A stretch of 64,000 nt of DNA from Seriola aureovittata (Eukaryota; Chordata; Actinopteri; Carangiformes; Carangidae), in the NCBI RefSeq assembly GCF_021018895.1, contig NC_079368.1:3379501-3443500 (forward strand). Reading direction: 5' to 3'. The stretch's first letter is position 1, and the number at the start of each line of letters is the position of its first letter. Positions 42,757-49,502 of this stretch are shown piece by piece. The translations under genes and the position numbers were made by a program. Under the pieces are notes generated by a model. The model ran no database searches, was not told where the DNA came from, and saw only the letters and a program-made list of their open reading frames with translations.

Positions 42757-45700
42757 GACCACAATGCAAGCTAGAGGTCTACAAGACAAGCTTCGTAACC
42801 AAGAAACTGCCCATCCTGCGTAATCAATGTGAGTTAACTTTACTGCCAAGTTACCAGTATTAACCATTCAATTCCTAATCCTACGTCACCTCTGAGTCTT
42901 TGTGTTCATTTTATTTGGAGACAAATTTTAAAGCATTATGTTTTGTGCGACTGTCTCGACGTCCATTACTTCTCATTCTGCCAGTGTGTACGTTGGTCTG
43001 CGTGGGTGTGCCTTTCCCAAAGGGGACAGTAATGGCTCTGACAGGGTGTCAGACATAATGAGAATCATCCGTGACAGTGTATGTCTGAAAAGAAGTCTTG
43101 TCCTGTCCGTCACTTTCTCCCTGAAAAGATGAACATGTTGCCAGACTCTTCCTTTAGCCTGTCACACTTTCCACCATCTGCCATCAGCTCTGAAAGCTCA
43201 GAGCGCTTTTCCTCTTTGTTGCCACAATGCAATCCAGCAGATTTCCCAACCAAGCCAACCCTTCCTGTGAATTTAACTCCGGACCTATTTGGTAATTTAC
43301 ATCAAATTAAACATGGGAAAGAAAGAAAACAGCCGAGAGATTTCAGAGACTTTACGTTAACGTAGCTCACATCAGCGAGACAAACACAGCGACCGACCAA
43401 ATCTGTCGTCTGTTACAACTTCATTAGACAATAAATAATAATATCATTTACATCACAACTCTTGAAAGTTGCACTCATTCAAATTCCACTTTTGGATTTA
43501 AAAACTTTCCCCCATCCCCTAGTGTATCCAAGTGGTATTAATGTTGGTGCCGCTTTCACAAAGACAGGATCGCTGTCCGTTTTCCTCAAAGCTAAAGCTC
43601 AGGATAAAAGCAGTTTAGTAAAAATATTTGGTTATATTAATAAGTAGGCAGGTTTGGTTACTTCCTTAACTAGTGCTATCTTCTACCTGTTTTGGTTGCG
43701 CAGTGGCAGACACGCATCCTTTGTGTCGTCAAACCTTTACGAGAAACCATTACGTCGTGCAATCAACGTTTATTTCCTAATAATGAAATATGAAAATGAA
43801 AATAAGTCTATTGCCACTTTAAAATGATTCAAATTTGAGTCCTATTCGAATCCTGTCTGCTATATTTATGTGAGTAGACTCCTCTCTATTATAAAGCTAA
43901 AAGCAGCTTTAATGCTACATATATGAATACAAGTTGTTACTTATCCCATTCATCAGCTTCACCCGTGTCTATCTTTAGATGGAACAACAATGAAAGTGGT
44001 TTTGCTTGAAGCGATGCTTTGCTTTGGTCAATATGCTTTGAATGATGGTTGCGTAAGCTAATGGCTTTAGGCACACATTAAGTGTGTAATAAGCCATCTG
44101 TGTTGCATTGTGCTGGTGTGTAATATGAAAGAACACTTTAATTAAGCTACTGTCATTATTCAGACACAAGGTACCTCAATACTGCAGCACTTTAACTTGA
44201 TGAGCTATTTCTGCAACTCGGGAATACAGAATGTTCCTGTAAATTCAGTATCGCTGATTATCATTTCATTCCCACAATATGTTCCCTGCACGTCACAATC
44301 TGTAACTTCAAACACCCAGTCCGGCAGACACTGAGGTTGAGGGGGTGAAGGACACAGCGGACTGAATAGCACAAAGCCACATGAGGAAAAAGGGTTAAAG
44401 ACATGTTACCTAACTGACAGAGTGAGAAAAAGGGAAGAGCAACAAGGAAGAACAGTGGGGGCGGTTCAAAGAGTTACTCACGATATTCTACAGTCGTGGT
44501 TTGGAAAGCCGCCACATAGAGAGGAGAGGAAGAAGAGAAGACCAGATGAAAAAGAAGAAGTTAGCAACGGGGCCAGTCAGATACTCCACATGCACTTCAG
44601 AGACTGCTTTATGTTCCAGTTCTCGACTTCAGGGAAGCAGAAAAAAACTCACCTCGAGTGGGAAAAGTCCTGATCATAAACTCAACATGTTATTGAACAA
44701 GGACAGAAATCGAACTAGGACATGCACATTAAAATCAATGGTGGAAAAAGAGGAGAGGAACATACAGTATATGTCGAGGACTGTCCATAGGAAAAGAGTT
44801 TCTAAAGCAAATGTGTAATCAGTCAAACATTAACAAATCCTGTCAGATCATATTCAATTTACAAGACAGTGACCAACAATTGTAATCGAAGGCCCGTGTC
44901 AGGATCATATATCAGTCTGACCCAAAAAAAGGAACAGGGACAGATGGAAACAGATGGAGAAAGGGAGGAGAGACGCTGACATATGGAGAGAGAAGAGAGA
45001 GCGTGGGAGAGACGAGGGGAACGATCGTGGTGGGTGAGCTTTGACTGTTCCAGGGTCATAATTACAAGATCTGGGTGATAGGTGATAATTATCGAGTCAC
45101 AAAGAGTGGAGGGCACTTATGTGTGTGTGTGTCTGTGTGTGTGTGTTTTTAGTTATTTTAGTGAACTGTCTAGATCGATGCACATCCTCTTTCTTAATCT
45201 GGTCAATTCCTAGATTATATTTATTACAGAACTTGACAGACTGACGTTTTGTTTGGAGCGATGCTGTATGTGAGGATACTAATGTAAAATAAAAAAAAAT
45301 CACACAAACATCTCAAGCAGTGACAATGTATCAAAGAATTGTATGGATGGTTTATTATCAAAATCGTCTCTTTGCTCTGTCTTGTTTGTATAATAACGCT
45401 GCACATTAAATTCTTAGTGTTAGACGTTTCAGTGTTGGTTCACCAGCTGCTGGTGCACGATCAAGCGTCTGTCGTTTAATGTGATAACGCAGCAGATAAC
45501 TGAATGTTTCAGGGAAAACTTTCAAATGTGGATACAAGTGCTCAGCTTGGCTCAAATCCTCTTTGGGTATTACTCTTTTGATTAAAACACACTCCAAAAT
45601 TCAAGATGGCCGCCGAATCTGGAAAGGAAATGTTATTTTTTGCAATACATTCATCCACTATTTTCTAATATTAATAATCTAGGCGTCAAATCAAACATTT

Positions 45701-48700
45701 TAAAATTGTAGAAGGCAAAATTTAGTACACTGTAAAAAATTTAATGAAAGTATATTTCATCATCATTGAAATGTGTTCCGTGTTATATGCTGCACTGTGA
45801 TATGAGTAAGAGAAAGAAGGTTCTGTTCAGTTTCAGATTATACTTCTGCTATATATTCTTTAATTCATGCAGGAGATCAGTATTTAGGCCTGGCAGTGTA
45901 ATGAAGAAATCGAATTAATACATTTTCAATTTTATTTTCAATTTGCGTGCACATGACGTGGGCCAAAATTAGAACAAAAGATGTTATTTTCATTATAAAT
46001 TTTATTTATATAACATATAAATCGGGAACACAGTGTGCACAACAAAAGACGGTGAAACCAGCGTATGAGAAATGTGTAGTTTTGTGGTAGAATGCTACAT
46101 TTGAGCTACAAGTCTAAGGTGAGGCCATATCCTGCGAACGTGGGGGTGGTTCCGTTAGACACAGAGATGTACAGTGTGGGAGTGGGAGTGAATTTCCATG
46201 CCATACTCACGCCTGCATGGTGGTGGTGGCCGTCTGAAAGCTGAACATATTCTCTTTAGGGAACCAGCTATTAGGAGTGTCCTCTGCAAAACACAGAAAA
46301 CAAAAGGAAGTAGTGGCATCAGCAAGCAGAGCATTCAAACACAGGCCTTACAATTAGCGGAGGAGGCCAGTGAATGCAGGGTGGCAAGACGGTATTACGT
46401 AAGTGAAACATCTGAGGGTAAATGGGGCAACATACTCCTTGTTTTACTGTTTTATCCCCTTAAATTTTAAGTTATATACAGTATATCAATATCAATACAT
46501 CAATTTACACCCCAATGCATTTTCCCATCTATTTTCCTTACCCCTGTCGTCATTAGATGGTCTTTCCTCGCTGTACACCCTCTCCAGTTTCTTGCGGTGC
46601 TTCCCTCCATCCCGCGGTGAGGTATCCAGGTCAAGGGAGCGCTGGCTTTGGCATGGAGCTCGAATGCAGGCCACACAGTCTGGGGTGTAGTCGTCCCGCG
46701 ACCCCCCTCTCCTCATTCCCCAGTCTCGGATGTTGCTGGCGTTCCCCGAGCTCTGCAGCGGCTGCGATGATGAGGGCAGGCCTCCGTGATGCTGCTGGGC
46801 GTTGTGATGGCTGCTGCTGCTGCTGCGGTGGTGGCTACTGCGATGGTGGCTACCACGGGCGGCTGAGGCGGACGGTTGGCTGGTGCAGGATGGGTTGTGG
46901 TTGGCGGAGACAGGTGCCTGGGACAGAGGCTGCTCCCTGGAGCCCTTCAGAACCTCCAGCTCCAGGCTCTCCTCAGTGCCACGGCCCCCCAGGGTCATCC
47001 CTCCTTCCCTGGTGATTGTGTAAACCCTCGCCGGCTTTACCGCAACAACCCCCTCTGGGCCTCTGGCGCCTGGTGGGTCCTCTGCGGAGAGGCTGCGCTC
47101 AACAGAGAGTCGACGTTTGGAGGGGCCCAAAGGTGCTGGAGCCTGGAGGGTGTTGACCAGAGGCTGAGACTGTGGATGAGCACTGGGATTGGATTGGCTG
47201 GACTGGTTGGGTTTAGCTACGGGCAAACAGCAGCTCTGTGGTGGGAGATTGTTGTTATGCAAGCGGCTGACGTCTGGAGAGTCACAGTCGTGGCCAGGGA
47301 AGCTGTCAGACAATAGATGATCTGGAGATAGAGGGAATGAAGGAGAAAGAAGATAGAGAGAAGTAACCCACAGGCAAAGAAAGTGAGAAATAAATCTGTA
47401 ATTTATACAGCTCTTGTATATGAGCATCACATAAATAACTAAAATGTAAATGTAAATGAACAAAGAGATTGTTTGTGTCTCCTTAGGGTTTGTAGGCTTG
47501 GCAGCAGAGTTGTAAACATTATGAGCCAGCAAAGCTTTCAAGGAGGATGACAAGGAAAAGCAGAGCGGTGGCTGAGTGATAGAAAAAAGAGCAACAAGCG
47601 GAATGAGAAAAGATTTAGAAATGGACGAGCTGGTTCAGTGCATGAAGAACTTTGGCAGAAACAAAAGCTTCGACGTCCTGGACGATCTTGGAGGACGGAT
47701 GCTCCCTCTCATGGAGTCACCAGCTGCAGGGCTCCAGGCTTGTAAATAAGTGTTAGCTCATGGGAATGGGTGAGTTTTTTTTCATGCTCTCTGTGCTGTA
47801 GAAAAACAAGCATGGCACATGCAAAGCAGCAGCTTTACTATTTTGGGTAGGCTTCTTTTTTTTAAAGGTACAAAGCCAGAAAGTGGCAAAGCGAATTGTC
47901 ATCCGTGCATCCTTGCAAAAAAAAAGTGGTGTTAGAAGCTTTGTAACTTAGCGATACCAGAGGTGCACAACTGTAGCTGCAGAGCTCACGTCTACACACA
48001 AAGTAGATGGTAACATACTGGCTCTAGTCAGTGACAACAACTCTCTCACAAACGTGTCCTGGTACACATTAAAGGGCCGCTTGTCAAGTGACACAGGTGT
48101 ACATGTCAGCCCACAGAGATATGTTACAAATGTCAAACTCTTGGTTTGCCGGGAGTAGACCCAGACTGTCTCCCAAATCACTTACTACTCCCTAGATAGT
48201 CCACTATATAGTGAGTTTTTGTAGTGGTGTCCGTATGTATAGTGAGAATTATTATACGCTATATAGTGGACTCATCGTATCCCACGATGCTTTGCACAAG
48301 TAGTGTACCACCCGTAACTAACCAAGCAATATACACCATCATGCATTGCGTATGCTCTGAAAGGCAGAAAACCTGTGCAGAGAAAATCACCTGAGTAGTG
48401 TCTTTTTAATGTTACCCATGAGCTCACTATATAGTCCTCCACACTGGACTCCCTGGATAGTGAGTAGGGAGGAGCGAGTGATTTGGGACACAACTCCAGT
48501 CTGTATCGTTTTGACTTCTTCTTCTTTTAACTTATGGCAGACTTGGCACAGGAAGTGCATTGCTGTTGAAAACAACATTGTATTTGGTCTTTGCAAACAG
48601 AATTGATGTAGGTGTTTATTTGCATATAGAGCGGGGAAGTGAGAGCCGATCACAAGTGGTCACTCGAGATGCAGGTGGAGACCTATTCTAATACCAGGTG

Positions 48701-49502
48701 TGAAGTGAGGTCCACCTGTGATCACAGCACCCGAGATGCATGTTAATGCCAGGTATGAACGGGGGCCTAACTGTCAGTTAGCAAGACAATTAGTTGCTAA
48801 TAGAAAAATAAGCAATTAACAGAACAATACTTTCCAATAGTTTAATCAAAAAATGGTTCAAATTCACAAAAGTTTTATTTTGACACAAAAGATTCATGCA
48901 GGTTCCTCAACGAGTGAATCTGCTGAAAGTGGCCGTCACTGATGCGCATGAACGTGTTCACTGAACGGCGTTCAGAACTAGCTGTTTTTAAGTGTGAACT
49001 GGCACAACACTGGTGGCCATTATATTGAAAAGAACAGATTCTGCTGTTTTAAATGCTGACAGAGTCCATGGTATTTAGTCTCTCATGGATCAGTAGTGAG
49101 GCAGGTACATCTTCAGCGGAGTGTGACAGCAACAATTAGCTCGATGCATGTTGCTGTCAAGATACGACTGCAGGTCATTTTGGGGATCTGGTGGAATGGA
49201 ACATCTATACATCACAAACAAAACGTTTTAACAAAAGATGTCTGAAGACAGATTTACTCTGCACTGATGACTGATTTAAGCATATTAGAAGTCTTTGTTC
49301 TGGTTGTGAGTAATGCTGTATGAGAAAGAATATGTTAGCCTCCTGGTTTTGGTCTTCCTTGCTTAATGTTAAAGTGTTGGTTGTTAGATAACAATTTTAT
49401 TCCCAGTGTGTGTGTGTGTGTGTGTGTGTGCGTCACCCACCTGCTCCGTTGCGATTCTCTGGATTGGTATTGGACAGGTATTCTCCAAATGCTCTGGCTG
49501 CT
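14468..49502 (-). CDS. nsmf: nsmf (Jacob/NELF), exons 2-16, 5' partial
   Basis: This gene encodes the NMDA receptor synaptonuclear signaling and neuronal migration factor. In mammals it is a myristoylated neuronal messenger that moves from synapse to nucleus and is linked to GnRH neuron migration. Joined minus-strand exons: 49502-49441, 47321-46542, 46283-46211, 44487-44482, 42281-42213, 34476-34424, 33027-32938, 31675-31548, 31433-31350, 29915-29882, 29540-29470, 27543-27464, 27021-26919, 15969-15894, 14565-14468. They total 1807 nt, i.e. one base finishing a split codon plus 602 codons including stop. All introns are GT/AG and every phase closes. Diagnostic peptides include FSFQTATTTMQA, FRKHLRMVGSRR, SRSWSDPTP, LYLLKNKVATFAKVEKEED, IHIMGCY and LWKSRQHSKLLDYDD, which match remembered mammalian NSMF. 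Exon 1 is missing from the window. Whether this is the a or b teleost paralog cannot be decided here. Confidence 0.96.
14566..15893 (-). other. nsmf intron 15
   Basis: A 1.3-kb intron. It holds a run of 21 C on the plus strand at 14711-14731, which is a G run in the transcript about 145 nt before the exon 16 acceptor. Otherwise it is AT-rich. Confidence 0.85.
14711..14731 (-). repeat. G21 homopolymer on the nsmf sense strand
   Basis: Twenty-one consecutive C on the plus strand, inside intron 15. Confidence 0.97.
15894..15969 (-). CDS. nsmf: nsmf exon 15 (76 nt)
   Basis: The exon encodes LIQTLKRLMRPSSVEFKSPL then ELSAQ, equivalent to mammalian LFQNLRTLMTPYRVTFESPLELSAQ. The acceptor is ttccctgcag and the donor is GTGAGA. 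The last base completes Gly with exon 16. Confidence 0.96.
16620..17060 (+). repeat. Dispersed DNA-element-like repeat with CCAAT palindrome
   Basis: The block 'atactgtgaaagtatcaaagtgctcagtccgcagagaaatgcacacagcc' and the following text resemble a short nonautonomous element I recall as frequent in percomorph genomes. Near its end an 18-bp stem (16921-16938 with 16951-16968, two mismatches, 12-nt loop) is built on inverted CCAATCAG motifs. A TTTAAAGGTCCCATGGG-type end in reverse orientation lies just left, at about 16470-16484. Confidence 0.45.
17690..17885 (+). repeat. Second copy of the 7.1-7.6 kb repeat family
   Basis: It shares 'tttggtccagactgaaatgtctcaacaactgttggattgat', 'cagacattcatcttcccctcagga' and 'gcgccatcatcaggtt' with the 7.2-7.6 kb copy and is oriented the same way. 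Confidence 0.7.
19238..19270. repeat. (CCT)n trinucleotide repeat
   Basis: About eleven CCT/CTC units. It makes poly-Ser or poly-Glu in spurious frames. Confidence 0.95.
20764..20821. repeat. (AG)n microsatellite
   Basis: About 58 bases, nearly pure AG. Confidence 0.97.
21236..21269. repeat. (TC)n microsatellite
   Basis: Pure TC tract of about 34 bases. Confidence 0.97.
22245..22297. repeat. (GT)n microsatellite
   Basis: GT tract with one interruption. Confidence 0.97.
22449..22502. repeat. (CA)n microsatellite
   Basis: CA tract interrupted by single TA and AA units. Confidence 0.97.
22941..22976. repeat. (CA)n microsatellite
   Basis: CA tract followed by a TATA/GATA-rich stretch to about 23020. 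Confidence 0.97.
24318..24665. repeat. Imperfect ATGATATG/TGACATGA satellite-like array
   Basis: About 350 bp made almost only of variants of 5-mers such as TGATA, TGACA and TGAGA, with drift along its length. It contains almost no C on the plus strand apart from GACA units. Open frames across it are repeat artefacts. Confidence 0.9.
25378..25640 (+). repeat. Dispersed repeat related to the 32.3 and 52.3 kb copies, decayed
   Basis: It shares 'gatatctcagtaacgcct', 'aacttcttcaaatt', 'cctcacaaaaccctttttagcc' and 'attatgacaaaatttcacacaaatggtt' with the other copies, but the AGGTCA-rich part has been lost to deletion and mutation. Confidence 0.8.
26358..26517. repeat. Two (GT)n tracts and a poly-C run
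   Basis: GT at about 26364-26390 and 26468-26491, then a run of about 10 C near 26507-26517, within the last 0.6 kb of intron 14 relative to exon 14. Confidence 0.9.
26919..27021 (-). CDS. nsmf: nsmf exon 14 (103 nt)
   Basis: The exon encodes FWRRLSRLMSKLNPEPN then LIHIMGCYVLGSANGEK, matching mammalian FWKRLSRLMSKVNPEPN. The acceptor is ggtgtggccag and the donor is GTAGTT. It is followed by an 11-kb intron, the largest intron fully inside the window. Confidence 0.97.
27464..27543 (-). CDS. nsmf: nsmf exon 13 (80 nt)
   Basis: The exon encodes GGPGHLYLLKNKVATFAKV then EKEEDMI, identical or nearly so to mammalian NSMF. The acceptor is tttccacag and the donor is GTAAGA. It ends with CA, which with the first G of exon 14 gives Gln where I recall His in mammals. 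Confidence 0.97.
27544..29469 (-). other. nsmf intron 12
   Basis: A 1.9-kb intron with no embedded gene. It contains a (TGAT)n tract at about 29007-29050 and is otherwise AT-rich. Confidence 0.85.
29007..29055. repeat. (TGAT)n tetranucleotide repeat
   Basis: About twelve TGAT/TGAC units. Confidence 0.95.
29470..29540 (-). CDS. nsmf: nsmf exon 12 (71 nt)
   Basis: The exon encodes EIEKKLTAYRKGCKIWNMLI followed by FCQ, matching mammalian EIERKLNVYHKGAKIWKMLI. The donor is GTGAGT. The acceptor (ccttcag) ends an almost uninterrupted pyrimidine run of about 66 nt on the sense strand, formed by a GA/CT microsatellite on the plus strand (29541-29608). Confidence 0.96.
29541..29730. repeat. Polypurine tract plus (AC)n/(GC)n tract in intron 11
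   Basis: Plus-strand purines at 29543-29608 (a single C) form the pyrimidine tract of the exon 12 acceptor. An ACACGC-type repeat follows at 29664-29730. The whole 341-nt intron 11 is largely simple sequence. Confidence 0.95.
29882..29915 (-). CDS. nsmf: nsmf exon 11 (34 nt, very short)
   Basis: This short exon encodes DHERATFDDIL plus one base, equivalent to mammalian DHEHATFEDIL. The acceptor (ttgcatttgaag) is poor in pyrimidines and the donor is GTGAGT. The final G joins AT of exon 12 to give Asp. Its 34-nt length would shift the frame if skipped. Confidence 0.95.
29916..31349 (-). other. nsmf intron 10
   Basis: A 1.4-kb intron. It contains an AT-rich block at 30767-31146 full of TATATG/CATATA motifs and bounded by inverted CCTTACC...GGTAAGG ends, described separately. 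Confidence 0.8.
30767..31146. mobile_element. Possible AT-rich MITE
   Basis: About 380 bp, bounded by ggccttacc on the left and gggtaagg on the right, which are inverted. The interior is dominated by ATATG/CATAT words. No target-site duplication was confirmed by eye, so this is tentative. Confidence 0.4.
31350..31433 (-). CDS. nsmf: nsmf exon 10 (84 nt)
   Basis: The exon encodes LISSKVPKAEYVPNIIRR then DDPSIIPILY, 28 whole codons, matching the mammalian LISSKVPKAEYIPTIIRR segment with only a few changes. The acceptor is tttcctcag and the donor is GTGAGT. It is a phase-0 exon on both sides. Confidence 0.97.
31548..31675 (-). CDS. nsmf: nsmf exon 9 (128 nt), acidic linker
   Basis: The exon starts SGGELQTSSGTLDE, runs through an acidic stretch (AEWEEERELE) and ends EGEDFIPPKIM, equivalent to mammalian EGFVPPKVM. 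The acceptor is gtttgagccag, preceded by a TG repeat. The donor is GTGAGG. The acidic part is more variable than the flanking exons. A TG microsatellite sits just upstream of the acceptor (31681-31709). Confidence 0.94.
31982..32020. repeat. (CA)n microsatellite
   Basis: Pure CA tract followed by TCACAGACAGA. Confidence 0.97.
32589..32601 (+). promoter_or_regulatory. Perfect DR1 nuclear-receptor motif (AGGTCA A AGGTCA)
   Basis: A sequence match to the DR1 consensus used by RXR heterodimers, HNF4 and COUP-TF. It is preceded by another half-site (TGGTCA, also DR1-spaced) and followed directly by another AGGTCA. Binding is not shown by sequence alone. Confidence 0.5.
32602..32616 (+). promoter_or_regulatory. 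Perfect inverted palindrome AGGTCA-gta-TGACCT (ERE consensus)
   Basis: An exact 15-bp match to the full estrogen-response-element palindrome, within intron 8 of nsmf and inside a dispersed repeat. The motif is certain; function is inference. Confidence 0.5.
32938..33027 (-). CDS. nsmf: nsmf exon 8 (90 nt)
   Basis: The exon encodes FAERRAKSFSRSWSDPTP followed by HDSRD, matching the mammalian FAERRERSFSRSWSDPTPMK segment. The acceptor is actccatcag, preceded by a C-rich tract and a TG repeat. The donor is GTGAGT. It begins with CC (completing Thr from exon 7) and ends with A (completing Ser with exon 9). Confidence 0.96.
33028..34423 (-). other. nsmf intron 7
   Basis: A 1.4-kb intron. Apart from a CA-rich stretch close to exon 8 (33057-33098) nothing recognisable was seen. 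Confidence 0.85.
34424..34476 (-). CDS. nsmf: nsmf exon 7 (53 nt)
   Basis: The exon encodes NFRKHLRMVGSRRMKAQ, almost identical to the mammalian protein. The acceptor region is ccctaaaatgaaag, poor in pyrimidines right at the junction, and the donor is GTAAGT. Its first base completes Ala, Ser or Arg depending on whether exon 4, 5 or 6 precedes it. It carries further basic residues next to the NLS. Confidence 0.96.
36829..36935 (+). repeat. Second copy of the 12.75 kb repeat fragment
   Basis: Shares 'cgcagggagggtctaacaaag' and 'gttgcattatgggaaatgtag' with 12779-12842. Confidence 0.6.
37449..37832 (+). repeat. Tandem direct duplication, offset about 252 bp
   Basis: The unit beginning 'gaaaccttgtcagtacagaga' (37449) recurs at 37701. 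The shared part covers 'cattagcacaaccactaacac', 'gttacaagctaacaaacaaca' and 'aaataa...gctaactgttctga'. The copies have diverged moderately and end near 37600 and 37832. Confidence 0.85.
38755..39090. repeat. Cluster of three (CA)n tracts
   Basis: CA tracts at about 38755-38772, 38817-38853 and 39048-39090. Confidence 0.95.
40046..40480 (+). mobile_element. Probable nonautonomous DNA transposon copy
   Basis: The left part reads 'gggaacacaccg' and the right part 'cggtgtgttgctgg', an imperfect inverted pair about 420 bp apart. The interior shares several blocks in order with 11765-11930. It has no coding capacity. It is perhaps hAT-like, but the family is not established. Confidence 0.5.
41064..41101. 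repeat. (AT)n microsatellite
   Basis: About 19 AT units. Confidence 0.97.
42213..42281 (-). CDS. nsmf: nsmf exon 6 (69 nt), basic NLS / IQ-like cassette exon
   Basis: The exon encodes AFRGIAERKRRKREQEAATM then ME, aligning with mammalian VFRGYAERKRRKREND. This segment holds the basic nuclear localization cluster. In mammalian Jacob it lies beside an IQ-like helix reported to bind caldendrin. The acceptor is cccggcag. The donor is GTACCG, clearly weaker than every other donor in the gene. The length is divisible by three and it begins and ends in the same phase as exon 5, so skipping keeps the frame. These properties suggest an alternatively used exon that decides nuclear import. Confidence 0.9.
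42282..44481 (-). other. nsmf intron 5
   Basis: A 2.2-kb intron between the microexon and the NLS exon. It contains a (CA)n tract at 42715-42752. No other recognised element. Confidence 0.8.
42715..42752. repeat. (CA)n microsatellite
   Basis: Pure CA tract. Confidence 0.97.
44482..44487 (-). CDS. nsmf: nsmf exon 5, 6-nt microexon
   Basis: The six bases AATATC sit between an acceptor (gactgtag) and a perfect donor (GTGAGT) on the minus strand. A strong pyrimidine tract lies about 30-80 nt upstream, with CTAAC as a possible branch point just before it. Inserted between exon 4 (ending GC) and exon 6 or 7, it encodes Ile-Ser, giving MQAIS. This is the dipeptide found at this spot in the mammalian protein (MQAISVFRG). 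The match of splice sites, phase and peptide is strong, but a 6-nt exon can only be proved by transcript data. Confidence 0.82.
44488..46210 (-). other. nsmf intron 4
   Basis: A 1.7-kb intron. The part directly 5' of the microexon on the sense strand (44505-44570) is strongly pyrimidine-rich. Further along it is AT-rich with a GT tract at 45120-45147. Confidence 0.8.
46211..46283 (-). CDS. nsmf: nsmf exon 4 (73 nt)
   Basis: The exon encodes DTPNSWFPKEN followed by MFSFQTATTTMQ, nearly identical to the mammalian WFPKENLFSFQTATTTMQ segment. The acceptor is ctctgcag and the donor is GTGAGT. It starts with AG, completing a Glu codon from exon 3. It ends with GC, which becomes Ala whichever of exons 5, 6 or 7 follows, since those begin with A, G or A. 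Confidence 0.96.
46542..47321 (-). CDS. nsmf: nsmf exon 3 (780 nt, large low-complexity exon)
   Basis: This is the longest exon, 259 full codons. It opens with HLLSDSFPGHD (mammalian counterpart HLLADAYSGHD), then KRRLSVE, then ARVYTI followed by an acidic SLELEVLKG block, all collinear with mammalian NSMF. The middle is a His/Ser-rich low-complexity stretch (HHRSSHHRSSSSSHH, then QQHH). The end reads KKLERVYSEERPSNDDR, corresponding to the KKLERMYS segment. The acceptor is ctatctccag and the donor is GTAAGG. The stretch is much longer than I recall for the mammalian equivalent, mainly because of the Ser/His/Gln insertions. The reading frame stays open into the upstream intron, but that extension is not supported as coding. 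Confidence 0.95.
48162..48503. mobile_element. MITE with long terminal inverted repeats
   Basis: A 342-bp element starting CAGACTG and ending CAGTCTG. Inner inverted blocks are tcccaaatcactt...actccctagatagt on the left and atagtgagtaggga...gtgatttgggaca on the right, with CACTATATAG on both sides. This is the structure of a short nonautonomous DNA transposon, and the words resemble a family common in fish. No target-site duplication was resolved by eye. Confidence 0.75.
49407..49430. repeat. (GT)n tract beside the exon 2 donor
   Basis: On the nsmf sense strand this is (CA)12 starting about 11 nt after the exon 2 donor. Confidence 0.95.
49441..49502 (-). CDS. nsmf: nsmf exon 2 (62 nt)
   Basis: The exon reads AARAFGEYL, then NPENRNGA, matching the N-terminal region of NSMF just after the myristoylated start. 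The acceptor is tctctacag and the donor is GTGGGTG. The first base (A) completes an Arg codon begun in the unseen exon 1, and the last base (G) joins the AT of exon 3 to make Asp. A (CA)n tract begins about ten bases past the donor on the sense strand. Confidence 0.93.

Larger units (their letters stand above)
47322..49440 (-). other. nsmf intron 2
   Basis: A 2.1-kb intron containing the inverted-repeat element at 48162-48503. The rest has no recognised feature. Confidence 0.85.

Noticed and set aside
46557..47316. Long plus-strand open frames opposite nsmf exon 3
   Set aside because: They are antisense shadows of a GC-rich coding exon. Their products (Cys/Gly-rich, no domain) resemble nothing, while the minus strand is conserved NSMF.
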